This document shows, piece after piece, positions 1 to 12,699 of a stretch of 64,000 nucleotides of DNA (its first letter is position 1; each line of letters begins with the position of its first letter). Under the pieces are notes generated by a model. That model did not search any database and was not told the DNA's origin. It saw nothing but the letters and a program-made list of their open reading frames with translations. The translations under genes and the position numbers were made by a program. The stretch spans positions 30,893,531-30,957,530 of the forward strand of contig NC_135049.1 of the NCBI RefSeq assembly GCF_051014685.1, written 5' to 3'. Source of the DNA: Ptiloglossa arizonensis. Taxonomy: Eukaryota; Arthropoda; Insecta; Hymenoptera; Colletidae.

Positions 1-2906
1 GAAACGTCAGCTAGTTAAGGGCCTCGATTTGCATGGGGTCGGAATTGGATCGCGTTGCCTTGACCCGCCGTTTATCCTTTTCTTCGTTCGCGCGTTCATC
101 TAATTGCCCCTAAGGGGGCGGGGAAGGGACGGTGCGATCCCTTTGGGAGTCGCGCGAATACCATCGATCTCGGTACCTTTCGACCTTTCGACGTGGAAAC
201 GTTTTCGTTCTAGCGCGAAAGCGATTCAGCGGCGTTGTTTCGTCGCTTCGGGTCCAGACGAACGAAAAAAGTGTACAAAACGACTTGGTGGGACGCGTCT
301 CTCGAGGTGGGGGAAAAAAAAACAAATTTCTTTCCCGAGAGACGGTGAGAAAGTTGGGAAAAACGAGGGAACGCGATCGTAGCCGGCCGTGCGTTAACGT
401 TTCACTTTCTTCTTTTTCTTCGCTCGAACCGTCTTTAACCGGTTAATTGTTTCGAAGACGTTCGCAAGTGAGAGAGTTTTCGACAACTTTTCGAAAGTTG
501 TACCGTTCCACGCATCGTTCCCAGTAGCGAAAATATTCGTCGGTCTGGTTTCGAGAGGATCGAGAATATTGGAAAATTACGCGCGACCGGTCGGATAGAT
601 TCCGTCTGGCCGCGGTTGCTCCAGTTTCTTCGCTCGCGTTGATTTTCAAACGTGCAACCGTGCCAAGGAATCGTGGCTACGTCTAGGAACGCGCGTCGCG
701 ATAATATCTTCCGTTTAACCTCTGAATGGAACGGGTTGAGTAACGCGAACGCGAATCCGCGTCGGCTCTAATTGCGATCCGTATTCCCGGAGTAAAACGT
801 CCGTATCTCGGACGTGCGATCGGTGCGGTTACCATCGATCGAAATGGACAACGACCGGCATTGCGTTCGTTCGATTCGCGGGACGAGAGTCGTCCGGGTG
901 TAGATACGGCACGGGCCTTTTATTCGTCGGAAGAAACCGATCGGAACGAACGGGCCGTCGGTAACTTTCGGGATTAACGCATTAACATTCGTGATTCGGT
1001 TAAATACTACGGAACGGCACCGCGACGAGTCGTAATCGAATCATACGGGATTTATTACACAGTCCCGATTTAAATGGGATTAGAGTCCGATTCAACGCGC
1101 GTTCTCTCGTATCTCTCTTTCTCTCTCCCTCTTTGGTATGCCCGAAAGGGTTGCAGAGCAGCGATGAATTACGAAAGTTAACGACAGGCTCCGGGGAAGC
1201 ACGATCGGTCGGTCGAAATATTAAGCCGTGAAAAGAACGATGCTTCGGGGGAGACCGACTCCGATTCGAGACTCGTTCGTCGAACTTGGCTCCCAGGAGC
1301 ACCGAACGCGTTCCTACGCCCGTGAAAACTACAATACGATAGCTTCGTTCCATTGTTTCGACTCGTCGGTGATTAGAAACGCTCGGGACTCGGGCAAAAC
1401 GGTGGCAATTAGGCCCGGGAAATTGCTCGGAATTTCTCGAGGAATTCAACGATAACGAATATCGTTCGTTTCGTTTCTTTCGATGGGTCACTCGACGAGG
1501 GTAGCGAGAGGATCGAACCTCTCGCGAGTATTTTTGCGCGCACTTCGGTGCGCAACTTTCGCAAAATATATTCGCGTCAAACGCGTTACGAAATTTTTCT
1601 CGAGACTATTTCGATACGAGGGCGCACGGTTCGCGCGCGTCGTTATCGGCAGAATTAACCAGCACGCGCATCGAGTTCCGACCGCGATCTGGGTACTATT
1701 TTCGATCGGACACGCGTCTCGTTCGACGTTCGAACAACACGAGGCGCGCGATATCGATGCACAGCGTCGCGACGCGTAACGTGCGCGCGGTACCGGGATC
1801 TCTTCTTATCCGGCAGCTGGAACCGGTCCCGCGGGAAGTTCGAAACGATGTTCCACGCGTATCGCGCAAATACATCGTTGCCTTCTTCGCGAGAGTTACA
1901 AGCGCGAGCAAACGGATAAATTCACGGGGATTAATAAAAGTCGCGGGCTTTTCCCGTGGAATTACGATCGGCGTTTTTACGAGTTATCGAGCGCGGGGCC
2001 GTGCGCGTCGCGGCGCCTGCCCGTGTCCACGGATTTTACGGCAACGCGTCGCGCGTTATTTCGAGAACCGCGGGCTCCGCCGATGCGTACTTTACATCCA
2101 TAATTCCGCGCGGAATTAATTGGTGCCGCGTACCGCTCGCTCGCTCGCACTCGCTCGTACTCGCTCGCGCGGGACCGTGTGCTCGTTCTCGTCGAAAATC
2201 GTTTCGCGACGGGAGGAGATGATACGTCGTCCTCTCTGTAAACGATTAACGCGAATAAATAAACGCAACCGCCGGCACCCACGGCGAGGAGGCGGAGAGC
2301 CAACGGGGTAAAAATTTATGGAACGGAAACGCGGAAATTAATGAATTTAGGAAACGCGCGAAATTGAAACCGTTCGGACGTTTTCAGGGTACGGTGAAAA
2401 CGCAAACACGGTGCAAGACACGTTGAAAAAGTAACCGACGAAGGATGCCGGGGTCCGAGGTCGGGTTAACCCGGTTCGTTAACCGGTTCGCTGCGAAATT
2501 TTTCCACGGTGGTGATAATTATCGTCGAGTCGCGGCCGCGCGAACTTACGAGGCGCGGTTTTCAATCCGGCGGCGGTGATACGCGAGCTAGTCGAGCCGC
2601 GCCGCGTCGCGTTTACAAACTGCCGCGAAAACGTCGACGACCAACGACCGGCCGCCCTCTGTGTACCAATTTAATCAAGTCCGCGATAAAACTCATGCGA
2701 CGAATATTAGATTCCGAAATGGATCGCCGGTATAAATCCCCCGTGAAATACGAACGCGTCTGCGCGCCGAAAACCCGTGAATTGCGAAATAAAAAAGAAA
2801 AAAAGGAAAACGAAAAAAATAAAAAACAGTGCTCGCGAGAGTATAATCGCGCTATCGACGCTCCGGTGGATATTTACAGCGCGTGGCCGGTGACACGATG
2901 GTCCGG

Positions 2907-2938
<32 letters not shown>

Positions 2939-4620
2939 ACAGAACGTTTAATTCGACGCGAGAGTGTGCACCTGTACGCGTGGCGAAAAATTCGCGAGGC
3001 TCGATCCCCGTTGCGAAAAGAGCACATCAGGGAGATCGTTGGTTCGACGAAAGGTGTCCCCTCGCCCCCGTTCGAAGGCCGATGGATAACGTTACTCGCT
3101 GAAAGAACGCATTACGAAGTGTATACGAACTGTGTTGCCCGGCCTCTATGCAACTCCAACGAAAACAAACCTCAGCTCGCATCGTTCCCGCGTTCGCCCG
3201 GCCTGGATTTGCCCTAATTTACGCGCGACCGTTATTTATTTTTCCTTTCGCGCGAAAACCAAGGCGAATCGACGATCGCCGGAACAATGGTTAAAATTGG
3301 AGTGTTTATTAGGGACACTAAATTCGGATAGCCGGGAAAACACGGGCGAATAGTTCGGAAGTAACTCGCGCGAGGAATTCGGGAATCGATCGGAAACGTA
3401 CGCGTTGACGAGCACGCCGACCGATGGTATTCCAAGATTCTCGATGGTGAAATTTTCCTCCGTTTGAATTCCATTCGGTGGACCAACGTCCTCGTTCGGA
3501 CACGATCCGTTCCGTGTACCGGAGGACGATCGATCGAGTTGAGAACCGCTGAGTGGCCCATATTCGGGACACTTTCGGATGTAGCGGATTCGCGCGATGG
3601 AGACGGAGGAGCTCGCAGTTCTAACGAAACCCACGGTGAATCAGCGTACCGGGTGTATAAATATACACGGACTGTCCCTTCGCTCGCTTCGTTTACGCGG
3701 AACACGCGCCGACCGAGACCGCCCAATGCGAATTCGCGACACAATCCTCGCCGTCCACCGCCCGTAATTTATCCGTTTTTACGTCCATCGCGAACAATGC
3801 CAAGAGCGTACTCCGAGCAATCGATGCATCCTTCCAACGACGAGAGCTCGTCCCATTGGATATATCGACTTCCTTGTTTTCCGAGGAAACGATCCAAGTC
3901 GTTGCGAACAATTCGAGAGAGACTCGATATTTTCGCGAACGTAACCATCCAAACGTGCAACGCGCCGACGAAACGAATCGTACGTTTTGCTTCTTTATCG
4001 AAGCGAAAAAGGTATCGAGAGGCCTTGAAAATTTCAGCAAACAGATCGCGCGTCATCGCCTCGAAGGTGGGACGGGACCGCGATGAAGAAAAGAAATTTA
4101 GATTCTTCCGAAAAAGAATCGACTCGTCGAACGTTCGTTGTTTCCTCGGTTTCACGGTCGTCGACGAATATTCTCCACGGAATGGATTTTTGCAACGTTC
4201 GCGGAACTGGATACCGTTCTCGTCGTTCAACGCGCGAACTTTGCTTTCGGCATTCACGCAACGCGACTAGAAATCATCCGAGCGGGAGACTTCCGCGTCG
4301 CGCGACGATAAATACGCGCGTGCAATAACATTTCGTAACGCCGCGGAAGGAACACGGCGCGTCGTTGTAAACTCGCAAAAATAACCACTCGCGCGACCAA
4401 AGGCTCGCTTCGGATGGAATCGGCGAAATTCGCGGTACGCGATCGCCGGAACAACACGACCCGCTGAAATTTCCTGTTCGAGTCTCGGTAACGCAGACAA
4501 TGCGAATATCCCCGCTAATAAATTTCGACTTTCCCATTGTTCCCGGCTTCGGTGCAGCCAACGACCGGCTTGCGCGCAAACGAGTTTCCCAGCCACGCGA
4601 GATCCTCCTTGAACCCCTCT
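1..4620. other. No supported gene
   Basis: CpG-rich DNA with many long chance ORFs on both strands but no consistent splice sites, domains or promoter. It holds the poly-A tract at 2,907-2,937 and a UUCG-loop hairpin near 1,540. Confidence 0.6.
2907..2937. repeat. Poly-A tract, 31 nt
   Basis: Uninterrupted A run. There is no upstream retrogene or target duplication that would mark it as a retroposon tail. Confidence 0.98.
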
Positions 4621-4660
4621 CCGTACCTCTCCGCTTCTCTCCGCTTCTCTCCGCTTCTCT
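4621..4660. repeat. 10-bp tandem repeat (CCGCTTCTCT)n
   Basis: Three perfect units preceded by a variant CCGTACCTCT. Confidence 0.9.
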
Positions 4661-4939
4661 CCATTCCTCACCGCGAGCTCGACGCGACTCCCGGTCTCGA
4701 TTGCTTCCGATTAGCCCCCGAAAATCGCGGCCAACTTTTCCCCGAAGAGCTTCGAAAGCCTACTGGTGGGTACCATCTCGGTCCTCTAATCGACGCAGAG
4801 TCCTCGAGGAGCAATCAACGACCCGTACGACCGAAATTCTGTTATATTTAGACGTAACGAGTGCAGGCCAATCGGCGTCGGAGCAGCACCGGGGAAACAG
4901 GGGGGGAGCTCGAGCAACAAATCGACCGAACGACCGAGA

Positions 4940-5160
4940 GACTCTGCGCTCGGTGCGCGTGGTGCCACTCGAGATCTCCACTTATGGTTGCTCGCTCTGG
5001 AGGATCCAGCGCGACGCCAGCGCCGCGCAACACGGCCCGCACTGTCTGTCTCGAGTGTTGCTGAAATTGCCGCTGGATGACGTCGTCGAAGAGTTCGTCC
5101 TGGAGGAGCTCGTCAGTCACCCCCGGGGGATCGTTCCCCTCGAGGGGTGGGCGAGTCTGG
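4940..5160. other. Candidate coding patch near 5 kb, strand unresolved
   Basis: Composition switches abruptly to exon-like (GAG, CTG, CAG, GAC runs) in CpG-rich flanks. On the minus strand one frame reads ELLQDELFDDVIQRQFQQHS and continues open, while another gives a Ser-rich stretch then RQCGPCCAALASRWILQSEQ and a TAA, resembling a C-terminal tail. On the plus strand a frame reads LLKLPLDDVVEEFVLEELVS. Acceptor-like CAG sites exist on both strands but none is decisive. A downstream exon of the minus-strand receptor gene is one possibility; I cannot demonstrate it. Confidence 0.22.
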
Positions 5161-5416
5161 GGGGGCCGCGACGAAAAATTTGACTCTTCTCGCGGTTTTC
5201 TAGAGTCACGAAACTCTTCTCGCGGATCGAAATTCCGAGCATCGACGAAGATTTCGAGAAACTACGAGCGATGCGTTCGGTGTAACCGTGGGTATTTTTC
5301 CGGGGAGAATTCGGTGTCTTCCGGGGGAGGATTTCTCGGAATTTGAAAATACAGATTTGAGAATACAACTTGGACCGATGCAGCACTTGAGAAGTCAAAG
5401 ACACGGGGGAGGGGGT

Positions 5417-5640
5417 TGTTACCGACTTGAATATTTTTCGGTTGGTGACCTGACGTAACTGTTAGGGTCTAGTCGTTCATCGCCATACCCTGCACCATGA
5501 TTCTGTTAGCTTCTATTATTTAAATAAACCTTCTATTTACTTTTCTCTCGTGTTCAACAATTCCATTATTCCACAGTTCTAATTTTCCCAGGGTAAAAAT
5601 TGTTCTCTTCGAAGTAGCAAAGACGATCATTTTCCAACAT
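5417..5640 (+). mobile_element. LTR family B fragment with upstream polypurine tract and one ~79-bp monomer
   Basis: A run GGGGGAGGGGG ends just before TGTTACCGACTTGAAT, consistent with a polypurine tract followed by a 3' LTR. The LTR-like part runs to TTCCACA at about 5,575 and contains AATAAACCTTC. It is followed by a monomer (about 5,580-5,640, GTAAAAATTGTTCTCTTCGA) that is tandemly expanded at 52 kb. The sequence before the tract (TTGAGAAGTCAA) is shared with the family-A internal region at 20.39 kb and with 30.15 kb. Confidence 0.6.
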
Positions 5641-5654
5641 CGTCCTTTATGTCG

Positions 5655-5806
5655 GTTGTTGTTGGAATACAACACCTTAGATATTTCTCGTTTAGTGTCC
5701 CAAAGTGATTCTCACTGCCGCATCACTCCATTATCTTCTACTATTTAAATAAACCTTCTATTTACATTTCTCATGTGTTCAATAATTCCATTATTCAACA
5801 GATTTG
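5655..5806 (+). mobile_element. LTR family B, second partial copy
   Basis: It begins TGTTGTTGGAATACAAC and includes TTAGATATTTCTCG, then TTTAAATAAACCTTCTATTT and TTCAATAATTCCATTATTCA. It matches the 5,417 and 30,188 copies in order and orientation and lies immediately after them with a ~79-bp monomer between. It looks like a diverged second LTR or a local tandem duplication. Confidence 0.55.
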
Positions 5807-7799
5807 AAATCGTAAATGAAAATCGTAAGTCAAAATCATAAGGCAAAGTCGTCTCGATGCACGGTTGCGCGGATATTGTGCGATCCTCGATAAGAGTTCT
5901 CGGTACGACCCCTTTTGAGAGCCACGACACGCGGAGGATCCTCACGACCGCCCCGAGTAAACGTCCAGGTGACGAATTACCTGGAGAACCAACGGTTTCT
6001 TCTTCTTCTTTCATCGGTGGTCGGAGAACGCCCACGTCCCACGCCCCCCGCCCCTCGCGGCCTAATTAATTTCCCGTTTCCCGGGAAACTCGGACGCTTC
6101 CTGGTTTTTTTCCTTCGGAAGCTACAATGCCGTGGCTCCTTTTTCGCGTCCGGATAATTAACGAACGAGCCGGCGCGCACAGCCCGGGCCAACCGTAGAG
6201 TCCTCGCTCGGCTGTTGCCAAAGAGAAACAACCTCGCCTCCCGTGGGACGTCAATTAGCGGGTTCTTCGGCCGGTTTCAAATTTTTCCTTTTTTATGCGG
6301 ACTTTATACGTCTCCAGGATCGCTCCGACGTCGCGCGCCGCGTTGAATAATGGACGATGCCCCGGTACCGAAAATACGAGGACCGAGGCGTCGAGGAACC
6401 GCGCGCGCGCTCAGGTAACGAGCTCCGAAAAGTATCCGCTCCGATCTATCGCGCGTAAACTCGAATGCACCGTTTTCCGTATCCTCACTCTCGATCGTCT
6501 CGTTCGCCGAGTCGGAGAATTCTTTCGTTTGAAATTACGGGTAAAAATCGTAAAAGATATTTTATTTCGAGAGAACGTTCACGGCCGGTCGGAGAACGCG
6601 TCTTTCGGCGCGAGATATTGTTTCCGGTTGGAGCGCGTCTCCCCTTCTCCCGCCTCGTCCGAAAACGGAGTACGAACAAAGGAGCACGGAGAACGGTCTC
6701 GATTCGCGAGCTCGATGTTTCGATATCCAGGGAGATAATGGCCGCGTAAATTGGAGGAAAATTCGGGGGCTGAAGGCTCCCTCGTGGGGATACAGGGTAC
6801 GACGACCCCTGGTGGAGACGGAAGACGGAATCGCGCCCGCGCCCGCGCGTAAATTAAGACGAACGATCGGCTTCCCGCGAAACGAAAATAAGCGGCTCGG
6901 TTTCTTCGGTGGAATTAGCCGCGGGCGAGTATTTTTTCTTTTCTTTTTTCTTCTTTCTTTCTTTCTTTCCTTCCTCTCTTTTCTTACGGCCGCAACAAGT
7001 GAAAGGAAAATCGCGCGTTTCGATGAAACTCTCCTCGCGAATACCGCGAGCGTGAACTCGAGGGAACGTTCCGCGAGGCTCGGGGAAGTAGGAGCGCGAG
7101 TCAGCGAGAGACAAAAGCCGTTACGGGACGGTGGGGAGAAAAATATGTATCGCGGAGCACGCACGATTGCACAACGGCTTACGGGCCAGGGGATCAAGGG
7201 GGTGGAAGATCGTCGTTCTGGCGAACGGCCAGGAACCGGGGCAAAGTTCGAATTTTCGTTGCGCCCCGTTACAATAACGCCGGCGCGCGTCTACTCGCCT
7301 TAGGAATTCCGCGGACTTCCACGCGTGCTCCGTTCGAGCGAGATACGAGTGGATTTAGACCGGTGGTCTACTCCGCGCGTACGCGAAGCGAAGCGAAACC
7401 GAGCGAAGCGAACCCGTATACCCTGATCCACGTGCTCTTCTCCTCTACGTTCCTCGACGAGCGTAAAACGCGCGTGCGCGTGGGAGCGTGGGCGCGTCGA
7501 ACGCCGCTCGATCGCAGCGAGTTCGAGGGTCCTCGTGGCTTAAGCCGCTTTCCAATGTTGCTCGAGCACACCGGCAGCCCCGCGCAACGGGGGCTATTAA
7601 ACCGACGGACTCGCGGAAAAATTCCACCCCCGTCGCGACTCGTTAAAATCGCGGAACGGAACCACCGGGGGAAAAGGGACCGGAGTTCTGCTCGGTGTTT
7701 ACGAGTCTGCGTACCCCCCGGGGACGGAGGTTCCCGTCTAGGAGCTACCGCTGAATTATTATCGGTGCTATTAATGGGTGTCTCGCGAGGAACGTCCGC
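5807..7799. other. No supported gene
   Basis: After the LTR fragments the sequence returns to CpG-rich. Only a pyrimidine (CTTT/CCTT) tract at about 6,935-6,982 and a GCGAA-type short tandem at about 7,383-7,410 stand out. Confidence 0.6.
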
Positions 7800-8690
7800 C
7801 AAGTGTCCCCCTTCGATTTTCACGAAACTTCGTAGGTTTGGGAGCGGAAAAAATAGCGGGTTTCGAGAGTTATTTAAATCAATTCTAGGGATCGAGTAAA
7901 ATCTGAATGCTTTCGTCGAATAGAAATTGTCGTTTCCACCTACAAAGTACCGCGCGGGTACCATATCTTTGTACAGGAGTGTAAGATGGAACCTCTTTGA
8001 CTTTTACCAAAATTTGTAGGTTCGAGAGTGGAAGAAATATTAGGATTGGAGGGTAATTTAAATCAATTGTAGGGATTGAGCTGTCTAAGCAAATCTTGGG
8101 GACTCTTGTATCGCTGCCAATTCTACTTTCATTGAGTAAAAAATTGTCTTTTCCAACCTAGAAAGTACCGTTAGGTTACCATCTTCGCACGAGAGTATAA
8201 GATGGATCTTCTTTGACTTTTACCAAAGTTTCTAAGAAGTTCGAGAACGGAAAAGATATCAGGTATTGTGGGGTAATTTAAATCAATTCTAGGGATTGAG
8301 CTGTCTAAGCAGATCTCGGGGACTCTTGTATCGCTGCCAATCTTACTTTCATCGAGTAAAAGAAATTGTAGTTTCCATCTAAAAACTACCGCTCGATTAC
8401 CATCTTTGCAGGGGAGTGTAAGATGGACTTTTACCAAAGTTTGTAGGTTCAAAAACGGAAAAAATATCAGGATTGTACAATAATTTAAACCAATTCCACG
8501 GATAGATCAGTCTAAGCATATCTCGAGTACCTTTGCGTCACTCCCAATTTAACTTCATTCGACAAAAAAAAAATGATCTATTGACGATTCCACTTAGAAA
8601 TTACCGCTCCGTTATTATCTTCACGGGATCGTCTTCTATGAAACTTTGACAAAAATTTCCACAATTAAAAATCTCCGAAAACGCGAAAGT
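7800..8690. repeat. Degenerate ~180-220-bp tandem repeat, about four to five copies
   Basis: TAATTTAAATCAATT recurs at about 7,871, 8,054, 8,274 and 8,481. Units also share GTGTAAGATGG, TGACTTTTACCAAA, GATTGAGCTGTCTAAGCA and AAGTACCG. The first and last copies are the most diverged. It is A/T-rich against its flanks. Confidence 0.85.
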
Positions 8691-9682
8691 TTATCCACGA
8701 CTTAAACATCGCCAGTAGATCGGTCCACGAGCTTTCGCAATCCCGATCGCGTATCCGTGGACTAAAATCGTTCGGTCGGTCCGTAACGGGGAGGCTCCCG
8801 GGTGCGGAGTATGGGAATGAATCGTCCGGTCTGTTCTGGTCGCGATATTGCGTCCCTTCCGCAACGGAGCGACCGCAATCGTCTTCGAAGAATTCGCCGA
8901 CGCGAGTACTCGAGCGGCGGGGAAGTAGCGCGTGTCAGCGAAGTCCTAAGCAAACACGTCGGTCTATTTTCCAGAGTCGCGTTGGCAGAGGAGTCGGCGC
9001 GACGATCCCTAATAACCGCGACGGTTTCGTGATTCGCGTCGACGGGGAACGACGACGGTTCGACGTCGTTCCGGAACGACGCTTCGGGCCCCGGAGCGTG
9101 TGCGTTATATCGGCGCTTATTCGAGTCGCGTTTGGTCGGTGGACACGCTCCGAATGCAAACCGAATCCAACGCGGTGTCCGGTCCGAGGCTGCCAGGTGG
9201 AAGAGCGACGAGGGACGCGCTCGGGCCGAAGGGGGTGGCTCCGGGGGTGAGCCCGGACCGCTCCCGATGGAGCTTTTCGTCCCAGCCAGTGTATATTCGT
9301 CCGCAGAAACCTCCCGCCGACCTCTCCCCCGGGAACTCGCGCGATTACGCAATTTCCGCTTTGGTTTGATTCAATTTCGGAAATCGTTCGATTTCCTACC
9401 AGATGTTCCCCGCCTCTGGCCCCGTCTGTGTTTTCCGTACCGTCACGCGGGACGATTCTTTTTTTTCCAATAATAATTAGCCGAACGCGTCCCCACGGGA
9501 GTCGAACTTTCGAACGGGTGGGAGCGATTCGTAACTCGGTGCGATTTTCCTCATCGAGGTGGAAAAGAACGCTCGATGCAACGCACCTACTCGTTTCTCG
9601 TCGCAAATTGGACCGTTTCGAAAGTACCACGGTTCCGGATCATAATTGCGCAGGGTTCGCACCGATAACGGTCCAAATACTA
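8691..9682. other. No supported gene
   Basis: CpG-rich spacer between two tandem arrays; nothing recognisable. Confidence 0.6.
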
Positions 9683-10012
9683 GGTTGCTCGATAAATTTT
9701 GTCTGGGTTGTTCGAAACTTATCGAACAGTGTAGTACCAGGTTGCTCGATAAGTTTGTCTGGGTTCGAAAATTATTGAACAGTGTAGTACCAGGTTGCTC
9801 GATAAGTTTTTCCTGGGTTGTTCCAAACTTATCGAACAGTGTAGTACTAGGTTGCTCCATAAGTTTGTCTAGGTTGTTCGAAACTTATCGAACAGTGTAG
9901 TACTAAGTTGCTCGATAAGTTTGTCTGGGTTGTTCGAAACTTATCGAACAGTGTAGTACTAAGTTGCTCGATAAGTTTGTCTGGGTTGTTCGAAACTTAT
10001 CGAACAACCTAT
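9683..10012. repeat. Six-copy ~57-bp tandem array; each unit is a hairpin
   Basis: Units contain GCTCGATAAGTTTGTCTGGG, then TTGTTCGAAACTTATCGAAC and AGTGTAGTACTAGG. Within a unit CGATAAGTTT and AAACTTATCG are exact inverted repeats about 14 nt apart. Starts are near 9,683, 9,741, 9,795, 9,850, 9,907 and 9,964. Confidence 0.9.
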
Positions 10013-11091
10013 TACAACTAGAATCGTCAACTGTACTTCGGTAACATTCTTGCGTTTATTATCCACGTACCGTGTATGAAAGTACATATGTCTGTGAATG
10101 TGTAAGGACGAGTCGTTGCGCGAATCTGCGGTGTTGGTCTCATTGATCTTTAATCCGTAAGAACATCGGAACAACAAACGCCTGTACGCACCAAGTGAAT
10201 CAAAACCGCTAACAATTCGATCGTTCAGTTTCTCCTAAACCCTCGGTAAAACGTTCGCGCACCGGTTAAAAAGGGTTCGATTCGTTTGGAGAGGCGTCCA
10301 TCCGGTAAAATTGTTCGGTATGCGGATTAGAATGTCGGGTACGCGAATCGAATGTTTCCGATCGCGTCGCGGCGCACCCCGTGGAGAAAATATCGCCGGA
10401 GAAAGAAGCTAGTTTCCAATAGAAACTGTACTTTCTACGTGTCGGGTTCGCTCGGTGAACAAAGTAGGCGAATCCTCGCGATGAAATAACACCGCTTACT
10501 CTTTCCGTGTATCTCGTAACGCATTCCGAGCTGTTTCCCGGTAACGGTCGAGCCTCTCGAACGAGGTACTCCGATCTTTCGACGCGTGCACAACGCACGT
10601 CTACTGTTCTTCTCTCTGCAAAATACGCGGAACGAAATCGATCGATTCGACGTTCGGTGAGTTCGGTGTTTTCCAATCGATTATTACCGAGCGCGCGATT
10701 AATTATTTCGTCCGTTGTCGAGGATCGCCGCGTACAAATTGGTGCGCATTCGGGATCGGAAGTCGGACCGAGCTAACGACAGGAATCATCGATGCTCGAC
10801 CGGGTATCGATTATCTGTCGCACCGAACGTGCCGCGCGTGTTAGCTGCACGTGCACCGCGCTGTGCATTTACGCGTGTCAAAGGATGCACCGACCAGCGG
10901 ATGCACCTTGACACGCGCGACCCCCGAAACTCCGTTACAACTCGCCTCGCTCTCGCAGCGTTTCCGCGAGACGCGAGAGCATTCGAGACCATCCTCGATT
11001 CCACTTATTTGCACGCTCGTTTCGACGCACCACTTCCGCGTTCGATCGCGCTGCCATCGACGCGCGGATACCTTTTTCCGCGCGTGTTCCG

Positions 11092-11141
11092 CGAGTCGAG
11101 AAGGTGGAAATTCCCCGATAAATTTCCACCTTCTCGACTCG
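11092..11141. repeat. Perfect 21-bp inverted repeat with an 8-nt loop
   Basis: The arms are 11,092-11,112 and 11,121-11,141, fully complementary, with loop CCCCGATA. The arm core is GTCGAGAAGGTGGAAATT. A transcript would form a stable 21-bp hairpin. The complementarity stops abruptly outside the arms. Confidence 0.9.
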
Positions 11142-12234
11142 ACCCGAACCGGAGACAACCTCGACTCTCTCGAAACTCCAGCGAAGCTTTCGCGATCTCG
11201 AGGAGAAAGAGAAAGCGAGAATCTCGGGTGAAAAATAGAAACAAGTGAAATTATTCAGCTCCGATGTCCCGAACGTAGAATTTAATCGATGGTACAAAAA
11301 TAATGGAATAACTTTGCAAAGTGTACACGTGTCCCAGTCGCGAGTTCGTATTTGTACGCACGTTTCGCATTTGTACGAAGCTTGCGTTTAGTTCCTCGGA
11401 TGAATTTTTATTCGAATTGCAATTTCCGTGAAAATGGTCGGACAATGCGACGTAATTCGTGTAAATTTTGCTGGATGGAGAATAAACGAAGACTGGATAC
11501 ACGGTTCCAACGAAGGTGTGCGATTAATTTGAAAAAAATGGAAACGAAATTCTATTCGCGGAATGGAATTTCGTTAACATCGATACGGTTGAAAAATGCA
11601 CGTGTCGGGGAATTCGCGCGACGCGTTGACCTTAGCGCACGACGAACCGTGGAACAACGCCGCGATGGCTGTGTTCGATGGACGCCAGAGGTAGCCGAAA
11701 CCACGGCTAATTGGCCGCTATAATTAACAAGACCGACGTCGAACAGCCCGCGCGAGCGTGCATCGATCGGTGCACCCGCGATCCCGAACGATTCGTTTTA
11801 TTCCGCGCAACGTACCGGGACGAGGCTCGATGACAACGGGAATCTCGTCGAGCCTGTCGTTCGTCAAAACTCACGCGACCCGCCGATGGATCGATCCGAA
11901 CTGTACACCGGTGTATCCGGAAACCGAGGATATCCGATCGCGTTCGTGGAACCGATACTCGGCGCGCATCCGGAGCCGATCGCGAACGTAAATTCCGGGG
12001 GGATCGATGCAGTTGTCACGGGACGTTAAGAACGAGGATCGAACGCGATATTCCGGTCGCTCGTATTCTCGAGAAAAGCGCATCGTGAACGTTTTCGTAG
12101 CTGTCTTCTTTTTATAGTCGGGAACAAAATTCCACGCAACGTTTCGCGCGCGTTCTTGCTTCGTCGCGTATTTACGAGTACGACAAACCGAGCGTCCAAC
12201 GAAACGGGTGCTGAATAAAAAAGAGACGGTTTCG

Positions 12235-12235
12235 A

Positions 12236-12268
<33 letters not shown>

Positions 12269-12270
12269 AA
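12235..12270. repeat. A-rich tract
   Basis: Runs of A interrupted by single G bases. Confidence 0.97.
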
Positions 12271-12699
12271 CAAAACGCACGAGCAACGAGTGCCGCGCAG
12301 AATGCAGTCGCGGGAGCGTGAATCACGGCCAGCCCGCGACTTTTTCCTTTCGCGTAATCACCGAAAAAGCAGCCCCCGCCGCCGTTCCGGACGCAACGAA
12401 AACTCCGCTATATTTTTATACCGGGTTCGATCGATTTCGCATCTCGCTTTTTGCCGACTCGGTATGCGGCAGAACGGCCTACGGTTTTGCACGGTTTACG
12501 GCCGCGCATGGCCCGTTCGTACGCCGGACGTCGGTCCGTGTACTACAGACTCGAACCAACGCACACGGAATCTCTCTCGGCGTACTTTTTGTCGAAGACG
12601 CACAGGGTGTTCTCGACGAACCGCGTTTCACGACCGTGATCGATTCTCCGTTCGAAAACGAGACGATCTCGACGATTCTCAAACTAAACCAAAGTCCTC

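Larger units (their letters stand above)
10013..12699. other. No supported gene
   Basis: Contains the perfect hairpin at 11,092-11,141 and the A-rich tract at 12,235-12,270. The open frames are Arg/Ser-rich and look like chance. Confidence 0.6.

Noticed and set aside
1495..1525. tRNA T-arm-like GGATCGAACC on the plus strand (GGTTCGATCC on the minus)
   Set aside because: The expected acceptor, D and anticodon arms cannot be drawn; only a small hairpin remains.
2907..2937. Poly-A as the tail of a SINE or retrogene
   Set aside because: No internal promoter boxes, coding remnant or flanking duplication around it.
3464..4270. 268-codon plus-strand ORF with a 162-codon antisense partner (3,769-4,257)
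   Set aside because: Long open frames on both strands are expected in this stop-poor, CpG-rich DNA. No recognisable domain, and the antisense start would be GTG.
9428..9900. Repeat proteins over 9.6-9.9 kb
   Set aside because: Translations of the 57-bp hairpin array.
9683..10012. CRISPR-like regular repeats
   Set aside because: Direct tandem repeats without unique spacers, in eukaryotic DNA.
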